A stretch of DNA of 64,000 nucleotides from contig JAHWDD010000005.1 in the NCBI GenBank assembly GCA_023897205.1, forward strand, positions 2,542,001 to 2,606,000, in the 5' to 3' direction. Within the stretch, counting starts at the first letter, position 1; each line of letters begins with the position of its first letter. Positions 33,572-45,786 of the stretch are shown one piece after another. The position numbers and the translations under genes were made by a program. The notes below the pieces were generated by a model, which was not told the origin of the DNA, ran no database searches, and was given only the letters and a program-made list of their open reading frames with translations. Source of the stretch: Exophiala sp. HKRS030 (Eukaryota; Ascomycota; Eurotiomycetes; Chaetothyriales; Herpotrichiellaceae).

Positions 33572-36526
33572 ATGCAGCCGATCCATATCCGCCAACACTG
33601 GAGGCACCATGTATGCCAGCGGCCGAGGATCAGCTGGCACAGCGCAGCGGTGATGATCAAATCAGCACTCCCGGCAACAGTCGCCGTTGCTGCGATGCAG
33701 TCCGATACGTGGGCGCGGCATTTCAAAGTCCTCAACTACCTTGTCGCAATCGAAGCGCTCCTGACATTTTGCGTCCTGCCACGGGCAAGGTTCATCCAGA
33801 CACTCTTTCTGAACGTGCTGATGGTGTGTCTGGCAACTGCGGTCAACTTGTTCGCTTTGTGGTGTTCGATCATGGCCAGAAGTCACAGTGCTACCACCGA
33901 CGACGAATACAACTCCTCCGCTTCAGCGGTGTGTGGAGTATTTTTCTTCTTGCAAATGTACTTGACGAATGCACTGCGGTCCTCTCGACCTCAGTTCCAG
34001 TTTCCTTGCATCAACTACTGCATCCTTACCATCATTTCCCTCACGCAGGCCGGCCCTTCTTTCGAAACAATGCAGACAGCGAAAGAGTTCATGTCGTTGC
34101 AACTCCAGGCTTTCCTAACTGGTTTCGGCATCGGAACAGGTGTATCTCTCTTCATCTTCCCACACAGCAACCGCGAGATTGCCATAACCTCCATGTACAG
34201 TTACTTCGATAAACTTGCCGAGCTCCTCCGCACATATTCGTTGATCCATGAGGATGACAGTAAAATGGCCGGTGATCAAGGGCCTTCTCGACAGTTTGAA
34301 GAACTGAACAAGAGGTTTATTGCCCTTCAAAAGATTGATGTCAAGCTCAAAACGGATCTGGAGTTTGGCGTCAGGGACATTGGAATCGGTCATCTGGATG
34401 GAGAAGACCTTGGTGCCTGCTTTGAAAAGCTGCATGCAGCATATCTACCTTTGTTGGGGTTACGATATACCATCGACTCTGTTCCTGATGTTTCAACTCT
34501 CAAGCAGTGTACATGTCGGAACACCACAGCCACAACCACCTTAATTGATCCAGGAAGAATTCATACTGAGTTGTTCAGCAGCTCCAGAGATCTCTCAAAG
34601 ACTGTTGCTGGCATTATCGAGGACACCAAGGTTTGCCTTTTCTCAAGCAGAGAATCGATATGGACATTATTCCGCTCAACTCGGAACGGCTCCTGTGACC
34701 CTGAGAAAGGTAGTTGTCCAAGAGGCAGGATATCTGACCACCGAACTCTTGTGAAAGACCTTGCAGAAAAACTCCTGCTTGGCCGACAAGGAATCCAAAC
34801 CATTACAGGACATCCTCGATTGGGTATATGCGACAAGTGTAATGACCGACTTCAAGAGCTAATGGTCGTTGAACAACAGGTTCAGTTTGCCTTTTGGCAC
34901 TTGAACAGTGCCGTCATAACCTTGCTGGATTTTGTGGAACAAACGAATAGCAAGGTGCAACAAAGACGAGTCATTTTGCCATCGCAAGCACTTCTTGTTG
35001 ACTGGTTTTGGAAGATGTTCACCTTGCCAGGTCGACCAAATAGTGATTTGATGGCCGACCCAGCGATTGACAACGCCGTCGTCGATGATGACCACCGTAA
35101 CATCCTCAACGCGGCACTTTATGGTCGTCGGGACCCTCTTCATCTTAAACCAGAGTCGTGGCTGGAACGTTTCGGTGAGCGTGTTAGGTCCATTCCGCAC
35201 ATGCTCAGGTCGTCGCATTCGCTCTTCGGCCTCCGCGCCGCTTGTGCCTCCATGACCATTGGGATCGTTGCGTACCTGAGATCTTCGAGGAAGTTTTATG
35301 TCGAGCAGCGGTGTCTCTGGGCCATCGTCATGACGGCTTTTGCCATGATCAACTCGACCGGTCACACGACATTCTCCTTTGCGATGCGGATTCTCGCGAG
35401 TTTGATAGGTACGGCCGGGTCGTACTGTATCTGGTACATTGCTGACGGGAACCCGGCGGCGGTGACGGTGTTGATGTTTTTGTTCATGGCCGGCTCCTTT
35501 TACTGGTTCACCTTGAACCCCAAACACGCACTTCTCGCTCTCGTCAGTGCCGTGACGCCCATCATCGGCGTCGGTTACGAGCTCAACGTCCACAAACTGG
35601 GCGAAGACTATTTGAGAATGTTCTCGACCCCAGCTTTTCCGCTCTACCAGGTCGCCGCCTACCGGTTGGCCAACGTGGTGGCGGGACTCCTGGCGGCTTA
35701 CATCTGGACCGTCTTCCCTTTCCCCGTCACCGAAGGGGCCTTGATTCAACGACACATCGGTTCTTGTCTGTATTTGCTGGCACGGTACAACGCCATGGTG
35801 TCGGAAACAATGTTGGTCGACCACCCGAGACGAAACAAATTCCGCTCTTCTGACACGTCACCTCTGGCGGAGAAATTGAAAAGGGCGAGGATCGAAGTGG
35901 TCCATCAGGTCCACGGAGTTTTGAAAGAGGTGAATGGATTCGCCGCCTTTACCGGCTGGCAGGTTCCCATAGGGGGCCGATTCCCAACCGAGGACTACCG
36001 GGAATGTATCGTCCTGCTCGAACGACTCACCGTCCAACTCACTCTGCAAGGGTTTGCCTTGTCGGTCTATCATGAGCATCATCTTCATCACTCGGACACA
36101 CGAGTGAAGGCTTCGATGGAGACTGTACTTGTGTCTTGGACCCAAAAACAGAGAGAAAAAACCTTGGTCTCGCATCACAAAGTCACATCGGCTTTATTCA
36201 TCCTCGCGGCCTCGATCACAAATGGTCTTCCGTTACCACCGTATTTCTTCGACGACATCTTTGTGGATTCGAAGAAGCATCAGCACTCGTACTTGAAATC
36301 CGTTCGGAACATGTGGCCGCCGCCGCCGCAGTCACCCGTGGGTGTGGACGGCCTTCTGCCATGTGTTGACGTTGATGTTGACGAACTGGCTGCCGTCAGA
36401 GCCCTCGTCGCCTTTCACGTCGCTTCGGAAAGGGTGCATCGGGACATCAAGCTTCTGGTTCAAAGGATCAAGACGCTTTGTGGAGAGTTGAACTTTTCCC
36501 TAGATAGACTAGAACTCACGCCATGA
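33572..36526 (+). CDS. FUSC/ArAE-type integral membrane protein (ArAE_2_N plus DUF2421-like)
   Basis: Single exon, about 984 residues from the first in-frame ATG. Two hydrophobic blocks each with about six membrane segments can be seen. The first (about residues 30-200) includes ATVAVAAMQSDTWARHFKVL, FIQTLFLNVLMVCLATAVNL and the conserved GFGIGTGVSLFIFP. The second (about residues 545-730) includes SLFGLRAACASMTIGIVAYL, QRCLWAIVMTAFAMINSTGH and TVFPFPVTEGALIQRHIG. Long cytosolic domains follow each block (EFGVRDIGIGHLDGEDLGACF after the first). This is the fungal family related to plant aromatic acid exporters and annotated as Brefeldin A-sensitivity related; export or transport of aromatic or organic acids is only inferred. 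The N-terminus is uncertain because an extra 5' exon is possible. Confidence 0.85.
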   Translation: MQPIHIRQHWRHHVCQRPRISWHSAAVMIKSALPATVAVAAMQSDTWARHFKVLNYLVAIEALLTFCVLPRARFIQTLFLNVLMVCLATAVNLFALWCSIMARSHSATTDDEYNSSASAVCGVFFFLQMYLTNALRSSRPQFQFPCINYCILTIISLTQAGPSFETMQTAKEFMSLQLQAFLTGFGIGTGVSLFIFPHSNREIAITSMYSYFDKLAELLRTYSLIHEDDSKMAGDQGPSRQFEELNKRFIALQKIDVKLKTDLEFGVRDIGIGHLDGEDLGACFEKLHAAYLPLLGLRYTIDSVPDVSTLKQCTCRNTTATTTLIDPGRIHTELFSSSRDLSKTVAGIIEDTKVCLFSSRESIWTLFRSTRNGSCDPEKGSCPRGRISDHRTLVKDLAEKLLLGRQGIQTITGHPRLGICDKCNDRLQELMVVEQQVQFAFWHLNSAVITLLDFVEQTNSKVQQRRVILPSQALLVDWFWKMFTLPGRPNSDLMADPAIDNAVVDDDHRNILNAALYGRRDPLHLKPESWLERFGERVRSIPHMLRSSHSLFGLRAACASMTIGIVAYLRSSRKFYVEQRCLWAIVMTAFAMINSTGHTTFSFAMRILASLIGTAGSYCIWYIADGNPAAVTVLMFLFMAGSFYWFTLNPKHALLALVSAVTPIIGVGYELNVHKLGEDYLRMFSTPAFPLYQVAAYRLANVVAGLLAAYIWTVFPFPVTEGALIQRHIGSCLYLLARYNAMVSETMLVDHPRRNKFRSSDTSPLAEKLKRARIEVVHQVHGVLKEVNGFAAFTGWQVPIGGRFPTEDYRECIVLLERLTVQLTLQGFALSVYHEHHLHHSDTRVKASMETVLVSWTQKQREKTLVSHHKVTSALFILAASITNGLPLPPYFFDDIFVDSKKHQHSYLKSVRNMWPPPPQSPVGVDGLLPCVDVDVDELAAVRALVAFHVASERVHRDIKLLVQRIKTLCGELNFSLDRLELTP

Positions 36527-36852
36527 AACAATCTAGTAACGACATCTTAAGGTGTTCTCCGGATGAAAGACACGGCTTCGATTCACTTTAAGAAGAAGCT
36601 CGGTAGGAAAAGTGTAGAGCAATACTCTCGTAAGAATAACACTACAAAGTGGGTACTCTGTACAGTAATCCAAACAACAAACACAACAATAAACAATGCC
36701 TCGAAACGCTACCCACGAACAAAAAATCCGCAATTGACCCAACTCCTTCCACTCCGTGCTTTCTTTCCCGTTCATCCAAATTCGTCTCAAGTCATCAGTT
36801 TCAATCTTTACGACGTGACATGGTCATCCCCACGACATGCTCAGATTCAAAC
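36527..36852. other. Convergent 3' region
   Basis: 326 bp between the FUSC-like gene (+) and SPC7 (-). It is AC-rich, with no gene features. Confidence 0.45.
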
Positions 36853-39800
36853 TCAAACAGGACTCCGTCTCAAGGCGCCGACTCGCTTGATGGGCGTGTG
36901 CATCATGGCCTCCTGCATCTCCGGCGTGATGGCGGGTTTGGAAAACTCCTTTTCGCTCCAGCCATTGCCCACGTCGTGGGCAGCTGGTGCGACATTCCCT
37001 CTACTCGACGAAGTCGAGAGCGAGGGGTTGAAATTCTCCTTTTCCGAGACGTGTACACGAGCAGACGACGACAGACTGAATTTCTCGAGCCGCTGCTTCG
37101 GCACGGGTAGTGTCTTCTTTTGTATCGCATTCGTCCGCTTGGGCGCGAGAGGTGAGCGCCGGACAGGCGGTGAGGACGAAGAAGTCGGCAGATGATTTGA
37201 TTGCGGCACTCCTTTTTGTTGCTGTCGCTGTTGTTTCGTTTCAGAATGAACCACCGCAACCTGTGGTGATGTTTCGTGAGTCGCAACAGGTGCAGGTGCA
37301 GGTACAGGTACTGGCGTAGGTACAACAGGGACAGAAGTGGCCTCCTCCTCGACTTTCTTGGACTTCCTCTCTTCTCTCGCCGTTTCCTGCGCACTGACCC
37401 AGGCCTTGAAGCCATGAATGGCACTGGCCCACGCCCCTTCGCCTAGGGTTCGACTTTCAACCTCCTTGCCCAAAGCATGTTGGACCTTCCTGTTCTTGCC
37501 GGCAAGGGTGTCGACTGCACCACCATAAACAGCAGTGGCAGTGACACTGGACGTTGCGACGATTTCGCCGTCATTCAGTACAGCCACTGTGACGACGAAT
37601 TCCATATCCACTCGGCCTTGAGTAGGCAGGAGCAGCATGACCTTGACCCCGAGTCTCTCGTCGCCCATGATCGAGACCGTCGTCACGCCAACCAGATTCA
37701 AGAGCCTCAACTCTTCAGACACTCTCGACGCCAAGTCCCACCCCTTTGACGCCGTAGACAACACTGCCTTTGCGGCAATGGCTCCCTTTGGCATCATCGC
37801 AAAGGCGTGCAGCTGACTTCGAATCAGTTGAAGGAAAAAGCGTTTTTCTGTAGACAATTCACGTGGACCGGCTTCAGAATCGTCCTGCTCAGGGGCATAC
37901 GTCAGGCTGATCGGGGCTGATGGGCCAGAAACTGACGCAGACTTCCTCCCTGATCGACGTCGTCCAGTCTGTTCGAGCTTGCACTGGAAGGCCTGGGGAT
38001 GGAAAAATAGTCGCAGCTCGTCCTTGTACACCATGACAAGACCGGGCCCAAACTCGTTCGGTTCATCGACCTCCTCTTCAGCTGTCAGGAGATGCCAACC
38101 AGTCTTCTTCTCAATACTTTCAACCCTCGATTTGAGCGCCAAAACATCGGAGACTGGCAAGCCTCTGGTCTCCTCCCTGACCCTTTCAGACTCTGCAATT
38201 TGATCTTGTAGCTCGGTCTTGTAATCCGCGGCTGCACTAAGAGCGTCATCTTTCTCCTTCATTTGTTGCTGCAGATCCTCTAGATGTGCTGATCGTTGAA
38301 GGAATTGCTCGTCGACATTTCGCAGTTGTTGCCGATAATTCTCCAAAGCTTCACGGTCGATGCTATCAAATTCTTCAAGGCTTTGTCGTAAAGAGTTGGC
38401 CTGGATTTCAAGTTCCGACTGCTCTTGCAACACTTGCGGGACCACATCTTCCAAAACTCGCTGCTGTTGCTGCAGGACATCCAGGTCAGCTGCCATACCT
38501 TGCTTGATGCCCTGCAAGCCAGTGTTGAGACCGTCCACCAACTGCCCACGCCATTGATACCAGCCTTCTTTACTCTGTAGGCGAGCATTCGCCTTACCAT
38601 TCCGAAATTGATTGTCCATGATAACCTTGACATCTGGTCGCGCATCCAGGTATTCTCGGAAAAGTGGAGGCTGCTCAGCCAATGTCTCTGCCTCGATAGA
38701 ACGGATGATCTTACGACCCGTAGAGATATACGACTTCAACTCTCTCGTGGCATGCTGATAGAGTTCCAGCAGAGGTAGCGTTGTTGCGGCAGCGACAAAG
38801 TTCACCTCAGTACTCGGAGCAGCAGCGCCTTCTTGCGATTCTCTCGCAGGCATAGATTGTGCCATAGTATGCCTTCTCTTCGTAGTCGAAAGCTCAATGA
38901 AGTGGATGTTGGTCATGTTGAGGAAGTCTTGAAGCGAGATCTTCTCCTGTTCTGCTGAAGAAGATCCCTCTTCTAATTGAGCCGTGGAAACGTCGATTGC
39001 CCCGACAACATTGTCAAGCTTGTCCTCAAATGAAGTGGGCCTGTCGTCGCCAGTAGCCTCAATATCTCTAAACCGGGCTCCTGCTTCGGGGCTTGTTGGC
39101 GCTTTATCCCTTGCTAGGCGGAAAGTATCCACAGTCGGGGTTGATTTGACTGCACCTGCCATGTCTGCGAGTGACATTTGCAGCTTAAGATTCAATTTAC
39201 CAGTCGTCTCGTCTTTGCTGGGTGGCTTTGGTAGATGAACCTTCTTGACAGGACTTCCTTCTCGAGAAACAGCTTTCAAACGCTTCGGCGTCGACTCAGC
39301 TTCTTCGTCATCGTCTATGTCCAGTTCCGCTGGACGCTTTCCGAGCAGTCCTTTGGCGCCGCCAACAGCAAGGCTCTTCCTGCCCTTGACCTTGCTAGCT
39401 TTCGATTTTCTCGGTGACATTGTCTCAATCATGCCTTTAAGCTGCGAAGTCGTCTGTTCTTCTTGAGCCTCATCTGCCTCTCGTTCCATGACGAATCGGC
39501 CACTTTCTCGACGATGTTCTTCTTGCCGCTCTAATTCCACCTCCTGTTCAAGCTGCTCCGCATCTTCAAAGCGTAACCTCGATGGCTTAGTGCTTCCGAG
39601 CTTGAATTCCATTGTCGTGTCGCCGATTGAGGTTCTTCTATCCAGAAGTTCAGAAACTCGAGGAGAACCTATGCCGTCCTTATCAATGCCGATCCCGCTT
39701 GATCTCCTTCGCTGTAGCTGAGGTCTGCTAGCACGCAATACTATGCTAGGCGTCTGTTGTCCGGTCTCTGCGTCCCGAGAGAATAAGGAGTTTGCCTTAA

Positions 39801-42179
39801 GATTTGCTTCTCTCCTCGTCGATGCTGGCGACGCTCTAGCTTTGATCTCGGCCTTGAAAAGCTTCTTTGGTGACGCACCTCGGTGTTGCACATTCGCGGA
39901 TAGAGGTGTCTTGTTTGGGCTCGGTGCATGCTCCGGAAGCGGTGTGATCTGTTGCAATGGAGTACCAGCTTGCAGTGGACGATGAGACATGATAGGTGTG
40001 CTTGGGGCCGGCGCTTGAGGTGTCGTTGAGGCTTTACTGCTGCTTCTTTGAGACCTGCTAGATGACTGTGGCTTGGCGACAAGACTTGGGCTGCCTGTCT
40101 CAGACGCAACCGAAGTCAAATGCAGTTGGGACTTTGGTGTGGTCTTTGGTGTGGTCTTGGAATTTGACCTTGGTGTGGTTCTGGGAGTCGTCTTTGGTGT
40201 CGACTTTTCGGAAGGAAGGGTTCGCGGAGGAGTAGAGGCGTTACCGGCAGACTGTCTGGTAATGCGCTTCTTCGTGGGAGAAGGCTGGTTCAATATCGAT
40301 CCAACCGCTTTCGTTTCCTCCATGGCAACTGTCTGCTCGTCTTCCGCATCTGTCTGCGGCTCAGTGTGCTCTTCAACTGGACTCAATATGCCACCGACTG
40401 CTGCCGTCATGTCCATGGTCTGATTGTCCTCGGACTCTTCTGATAAGCCAGAATGGCGTCGATTTCCATTGCTCAATACACCGCCCACAGCGGTTGTGAA
40501 TTCCATGGTCATTTCGTCAAATGAACGAGTTTGGGTCATGTTGGCATCCGATTTGTCACCTTCCCCGATAATTCCACCTTGCATCACTGTAAAATCCATA
40601 GTTTCGTCAAAAACAGATTCGTCCCCCATTGAGCGGCGAGGGTGAATGCTTCTGCGACGGGCTTTGGGAGATCTCTGGCTCTTTTTCCCAGGTGATTGTC
40701 GCGGGATAATACCACCGACAGCCCTGGTTACGTCCATGCTCATATCTTCAGATTGGGACCGTACATCATCATCATCATCATCATCATCATCATTTACCTG
40801 AAGACTCGAATCTTCCCTTATGGCACCACGTTGAGGAGACTCGGCAACAGAACTATCGTTTTCTTGACTTACGCTGCGCTCGATATCGGAGACATGCTTT
40901 CGCGCGTAGGGTTGAAAAGCGTGAGTGACGGTGCCAGTGGCCATCTCCATGGACATGTCTTCCTCATCCTGCTCGTCGTAGTCTATTCCTGGTGTCCCTG
41001 CTTGTGCTGCTGCCTGACGTAGGCGCTCTTCCAGACTAGAATGCGTGCTCGATCCCGAGTCTTGGGAATTCACTGTGTGAGAGGTCTCATCATCCATACT
41101 CATGGCCGTGTCGCCATCCGTGTCCGAATCGTCCGAGGACTCGATGCCATCTTCAACGCGCATCGGACTACTATTCGTGGTAACATCACCAGACGGACTC
41201 GAGGAGAACACGTCGTCCTGCGACTCATCCAGCATAGGTTGTGAAGCTGTAGAGCTTCTCCTACGTTTCTGCTGATGGAGATCTCGTTGATGCGCTGGGG
41301 AAGATGTTTGCATAGGATCCTCTTGCTGTTCCACGGGTGTCGAGGGAGAGGCAGATGAATCGCGAGAAGGCATCTCCTTGACCGGCGACTGTTGTGCTGT
41401 CATGGAGGATTGTCTCCTGGTAGAATTCGACGCCGAACTAGTGGTAGAGTCCTCTGCAAGTTCCATCACACTCCACGTGTGTAATGTTGCTTCTGGTGCA
41501 AATGACACTCGCCTGTTTGCAAGTGATTTCCGTCTAGCTGCTCTTCGGTCCAAGATAGCTTGCTTCTCAGCTTGTCGTTTCGCTTCTTCCTCGCGCTCTC
41601 GCTCCTGAGCCTCGACGTTTGAAGTCTTCGATCTACGCGGCGACTGCCGCGTGATGGGGCTGAACGGGTCGGCCACATTTTCTGCGCCTTCCATGGAGAT
41701 TCCACCTCTATTTGCCATGTTTGGACCTGGCGTCGAGAAATCAATGAGGAGTTCCTCTGCGCCATTCTTTGCCGGTGATTTTGCTTTTCCAGTACTTCTT
41801 TTGCGCAATTCGTCGAATGAAGGGATCGCCTTTGGAGGCGTCAAAGGTATCGTAGGTTTGAGAATCGACTTGATCTGAAAAGTCACCGGTGTCTGCCCCT
41901 GTCGTCAACGTTTGCGCCTTTAAGAAGGAAAGCCAAACCAACACATACCTTTGCTGCGTTGCCCGTTGTTTCCGTCAAAGCTTCAAGACCTCCAGGACCG
42001 AGGCTTTTTCCACGCGACCGCTTTTTGGCTGCTTGTACCGCATTGTTTCGAGCGTGGAGAGCCGCAATGTCTGTTGTCACATTGTCCTTTGACGCAGATG
42101 ATCTACTGGATGGAATATGTGCGATCGACTGTCGCGATTTTGGCTTGGGAGGTTTACGGTCTGTGGAAGAATCTGCCAT
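36853..42179 (-). CDS. SPC7: Kinetochore scaffold SPC7/KNL1, two exons
   Basis: Exon 1 is 42179-41949 (77 codons) and exon 2 is 41898-36853, with a 50-bp intron; about 1758 residues. KNL1 hallmarks are all visible. The PP1-docking motifs are SILK (in FQIKSILKPTIPLTP, about residues 88-91) and RVSF (in ANRRVSFAPEATLHTW, about 207-210). A MELT-type array follows, here degenerate as MEMATGT, MDVTRAVGG, MDFTVMQGG, MEFTTAVGG, MDMTAAVGG and MEETKAVGS, encoded between about 40300 and 40960. The C-terminal Spc7 domain holds long coiled coils (SLRQSLEEFDSIDREALENY) and an RWD-like region (DELRLFFHPQAFQCK). It recruits BUB1-BUB3 and PP1 to kinetochores in the spindle checkpoint. A Pro/Val-rich linker and a PITPEMQEAMM tail follow. 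The exon 2 frame has no ATG at its 5' end, which required exon 1. Confidence 0.93.
40764..40793. repeat. CAT microsatellite inside SPC7 (poly-Asp)
   Basis: Ten tandem CAT units, read on the minus strand as a run of Asp codons just N-terminal to the MDVTRAVGG element. Being trinucleotide, length changes would keep the frame. Confidence 0.92.
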
Positions 42180-42539
42180 TGTTTCCGACAGAGGCAGAAC
42201 TGCCACAGAACATAGGTTTCAGCGTACAAATTCTGTCAATAAAGGTACATGATAACAACGATGTTTGTCTTGAGAGCGACCGGGTTCACGTCCCACTCAC
42301 AAGTTTCAATCGCGCCGAGGAGACCCACTTGTAAACACGGCTGTTATGCGAAGTCATGTGATTCTGACCAAAGTGCGCTATTCCATTAATGGTCTAGAGT
42401 TAAATTTACTGCCAAGATCCAGAATGTGCGCCAGCAAAACTCCTTCGCCAAATTCCACACATCATCAAATCGCAGGCCCCTTCCGACGACAACAACCTAT
42501 TCCTCAACCCGCGCACCTTTCCTGTCAACCACCGCAACC
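42180..42539. promoter_or_regulatory. Divergent promoter of SPC7 and RPS11
   Basis: 360 bp between outward-facing start codons. The RPS11-proximal part is pyrimidine-rich (CCTTTCCTGTCAACCACCGCAACC just before the ATG), typical of fungal ribosomal protein leaders. Confidence 0.55.
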
Positions 42540-43258
42540 ATGGCGACCGAGTTGACCGTCCAGTCCGAACGCGCGTACCAGAAGCAGCCGCACATCTTCC
42601 TCAACCACAAATCCAAGGCTGCAAAGAGCAGAAGAGTTGGAAAGGGTGGCCGAAGATGGTACAAGGATGTTGGTCTGGGATTCAGAACACCAAAGACCGC
42701 CATTGAGGGTGTCTACATCGGTTAGTCACTCTTGCAATCAAATCGATTTGTCGCTATTCTTCCTTTACCGGGAATGAACAAGTCGAAGTTCTCCCAATAC
42801 GAGTTTGGGGGGTTTTTTCAGCATGCGGAGCGATTAGGGAAAAGTCGAAGAAATGCTGACAAAAAGTACTTTTCATTATAGACAAGAAATGCCCGTTCAC
42901 CGGTATGGTCTCTATCCGAGGCCGTATCCTCACCGGCACTGTCGTCTCTACCAAGATGCACCGAACTTTGATCATCCGCCGAGAATACCTTCACTTCGTC
43001 CCCAAGTACGCCAGATACGAGAAGAGACACACTAACCTCGCCGCCCACGTCTCTCCTGCTTTCCGTGTTGAAGAAGGTGACACAGTCACCGTCGGTCAAT
43101 GCCGACCTCTCAGCAAGACTGTAAGCAAATTCTTCGATGTTTCTCCAACAGAAAAAGAAAGACTCAATTACTGATATCGTGGATTTTAGGTCCGATTCAA
43201 CGTCCTCCGTGTCCTGCCAAGAACCGGCAAGGCCGTCAAGGCTTTCCAGAAATTCTAA
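42540..43258 (+). CDS. RPS11: Cytosolic 40S ribosomal protein uS17 (S11), three exons
   Basis: Exons 42540-42720, 42882-43120 and 43190-43258 give 162 residues, the expected size. The sequence is highly conserved: [40 protein letters not shown], then [38 protein letters not shown] and the C-terminal [18 protein letters not shown]. The first intron (161 bp) is longer than most here, as is common for ribosomal protein genes. It is a small-subunit protein binding 18S rRNA. The start is fixed by the ACCATGG context and the family N-terminus. Confidence 0.97.
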
Positions 43259-43609
43259 ACTCGCGAACGAATCAAGTAGCAGAAGTGCAGGATCGATGAT
43301 TTGAAGGGGATGGCAAGGCTGGAGCAAAGCATGAGCATACTTGTCTTGTGACAATGGTTATGGGGAAAGATATCTTCGGCGTCAATGATTAAAAGCACAG
43401 ATCGACGAGATAGAGAATGTGCCGCTGACATGGGGTGCCGCGCCGATTTTTGAAAACAAAGCAAAAAGACGGCAAAGAAAAAAAAGTCCAATACTCACGA
43501 AACAAATCAGCTTTCGCGAGTCTTTCTATGATTCGTACTGCATTCGTTGTTTATGCGCGCACACAGCGCTCTCTCGTGTCTACGAATGTCTTTTGGCGAA
43601 GCGCCCAGT
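43259..43609. other. Convergent 3' region
   Basis: 351 bp between RPS11 (+) and the OYE-type gene (-); 3' UTRs only. Confidence 0.45.
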
Positions 43610-45254
43610 CTATGCTTGCAGGTAGGCAAACCCAGCTTCAGCCTTGAGCGGTGGATATCCCGAACTGTCGACTTTGGGCAAGATACTCAGTTTCCGTGCG
43701 GTTTCCTTCTCGTTCGCTTCGATCCATCTCTTGACCTCGCTCTCGACACTCCAATCACTGATGATCGGATCTCCGCAGCCGATCTGATGCAGCTGTGTTC
43801 CACTCGACTGCGTGTTCAGCGGCAAAGGTACGAAATTCTCCAATGCGCCGGTCGTCTTGCCCTCTAGCAGCTCCTTGACGAGATACGGCTCTGCAGCCAA
43901 AGGTCGTCCAATGCCCACCCCGTCGCACGCGCCCCCGGCGACCGCCTTGACCATTCCTGATGCTGACCTGAACCCGCCTGTGACGAAGACCTTTGTCTTC
44001 TTCAGCAGCGGCCCGATCATCTCCGCAAACTCGATAAAGTAAGCCTCGCGTGCAATGGTGCTTTGTTTCTTGTGCTCGAAGGCTCTCGCCTCAAACGTGC
44101 CGCCCGACAAGTCGACAAAGTCGACCCTCGCCTCTTCGAGCTTGAGGCACAGGTCTCGTGCGTTTTCCGGGGTCGTGCCCTTGTCCTGAAACTCGACCGA
44201 GTTGAGCTTGACGCAGATGATGAACGACGGATCAGGGACGCGGCGGTGTATCTCCTCGATGATCTCGAACACGATCCGAGACCGATTGACCAGGTCCCCG
44301 CCGTACTCGTCTGTTCGATGGTTCGTCGTCGGGCTGAGAAATTGAGCGAGCAGATACCCATGGGCACAGTGCACTTCGGCTCATGTGTCAGAGAGGCAAA
44401 TCTTCCTCGGGAACTTTTGTTGGACAATGAAGAAACCTAACCTACCTTGGACTCCGTCAAAGCCGGCTTTGTGGCACAAATACGCCGTTTCGCCCCAAGA
44501 CTTGACCATCTCCTTGATTTCAGGAATGGTCATGGGTCTGGGCTTGTTGAACTCGTTACCCGCCCACTGGATGGCCAGATGAACATCGCTGGCGCTGACG
44601 GGGTTCGGGTTGAGATACTTGTTCCCTTGCCTCCCGGGGTGGGATAGTTGAGCGACAATCAGAGACCCATGCGCCTTCGCGGCGTCGGTCACCTCCTTGT
44701 ACTTGGCAACTCGGCCATCGTGATCGTCGACCAAGATGGGATTACCGTAGGCCTCGACGGCGTCATAGCGCACCATCGTGTTACCGCTCACGATGATGCC
44801 TATCTCACCTTCTCCCCATCGTCGGTACAGATTGAGGTATTCCGGGCTCGGAACTCCACGGGCAGACTGGCAGCCAGTGTTGTTAGTCTTTGGTTGCCGC
44901 AGATTCGGGTCATATCGTACAATATCTTCTCCTTCTTTGTTCCAATGACACAATCTCTCGGTCCTAGAGAATGTCAGAGCTAGGTCGCGGACGCCAGGGA
45001 CAGCCAGGAAACGGCCTGCCCCCAAGAGACAGACAGAGCCACCGCCCCAAAGGTGGTACTCACATTGGCGCTTTCAGAAATCGATTCTTTGCTGTCCGAC
45101 CGGAGAAGGCGAAAGTGATTGGCTCTTTGAGTATCGAGACATCGACCCGATCGGATTTCGCTCGCAGATGGCCCCTGAGTGGGCTATTGTTGTTCTTTTC
45201 AATCTGGCCCGACTTGATCGGGTCATCTCGAAGCGTGGAAGTGTCGTATTCCAT
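43610..45254 (-). CDS. NADH:flavin oxidoreductase / Old Yellow Enzyme family, three exons
   Basis: Exons 45254-45064, 44963-44446 and 44373-43610; about 490 residues. The TIM-barrel FMN enzyme motifs are [12 protein letters not shown] at the first strand, [13 protein letters not shown] (usual substrate/flavin-contacting His region), [20 protein letters not shown] built across the second splice site, [16 protein letters not shown], and the phosphate-binding end [17 protein letters not shown] with [14 protein letters not shown]. In classical OYEs the active-site pair is H-N or H-H at the sixth strand; here it is H-C-A-H-G, as in the bacterial-like NADH:flavin oxidoreductase branch common in fungi. 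It reduces activated C=C bonds using NAD(P)H. No targeting signal. Substrate unknown. Confidence 0.93.
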
Positions 45255-45786
45255 ATTTCTCGACCACAAATGACGACCGGATTGGTAAAGGAGAGTGATT
45301 GCTGTGTTTTTAATTTCGGTAGAATGTAAGACGTGTCTTCACCGGATATCTCTAACGAACCTTTTCTATATACAAACCCCAAATAAGATGGCAAAGGGCT
45401 CGAAATCGGGAACGAAGTTGTTCATAAGTAATGAAGTACCGACCGGTAACGCTCCAACAGCAATGGGGAGGTCAGGATAAGTTCCCGAGGTCATCTATGA
45501 GGGTGAACTTGGGCCACCCCCTCACCCATGTTCTGAGGGAGTGCATTCTGTAATACATTGTCGCGGTACAATTTCTCCAGCTGGGGTAAACCTCGAACAA
45601 AGGTCTCAAACTCATTGGAAGAAGATATTTTATTGGAGAGAGAGAAAGGAGAAAGCTTGTACAGATAGATACCACCAAAAAGGCATTCGACGAGGCAGAT
45701 TGGGTGGAGTTCAAAACAAAATCGTCATATACCGAAGCGTCGCAAACTAAGCTCTAATTCGACGCACAAACTGAGCTTGGTCAAAA
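45255..45786. other. Intergenic region before tRNA-Val
   Basis: About 530 bp holding the OYE promoter on one side and the tRNA upstream flank on the other. No coding features. Confidence 0.45.

Noticed and set aside
34859..35824. 321-codon minus-strand frame inside the FUSC-like gene
   Set aside because: Antisense to conserved membrane segments, hydrophilic low-information sequence, no recognisable domain.
41884..41886. GTG as start of the large SPC7 frame
   Set aside because: Not a nuclear fungal start; a 50-bp intron joins it to an upstream exon with an ATG at 42179.
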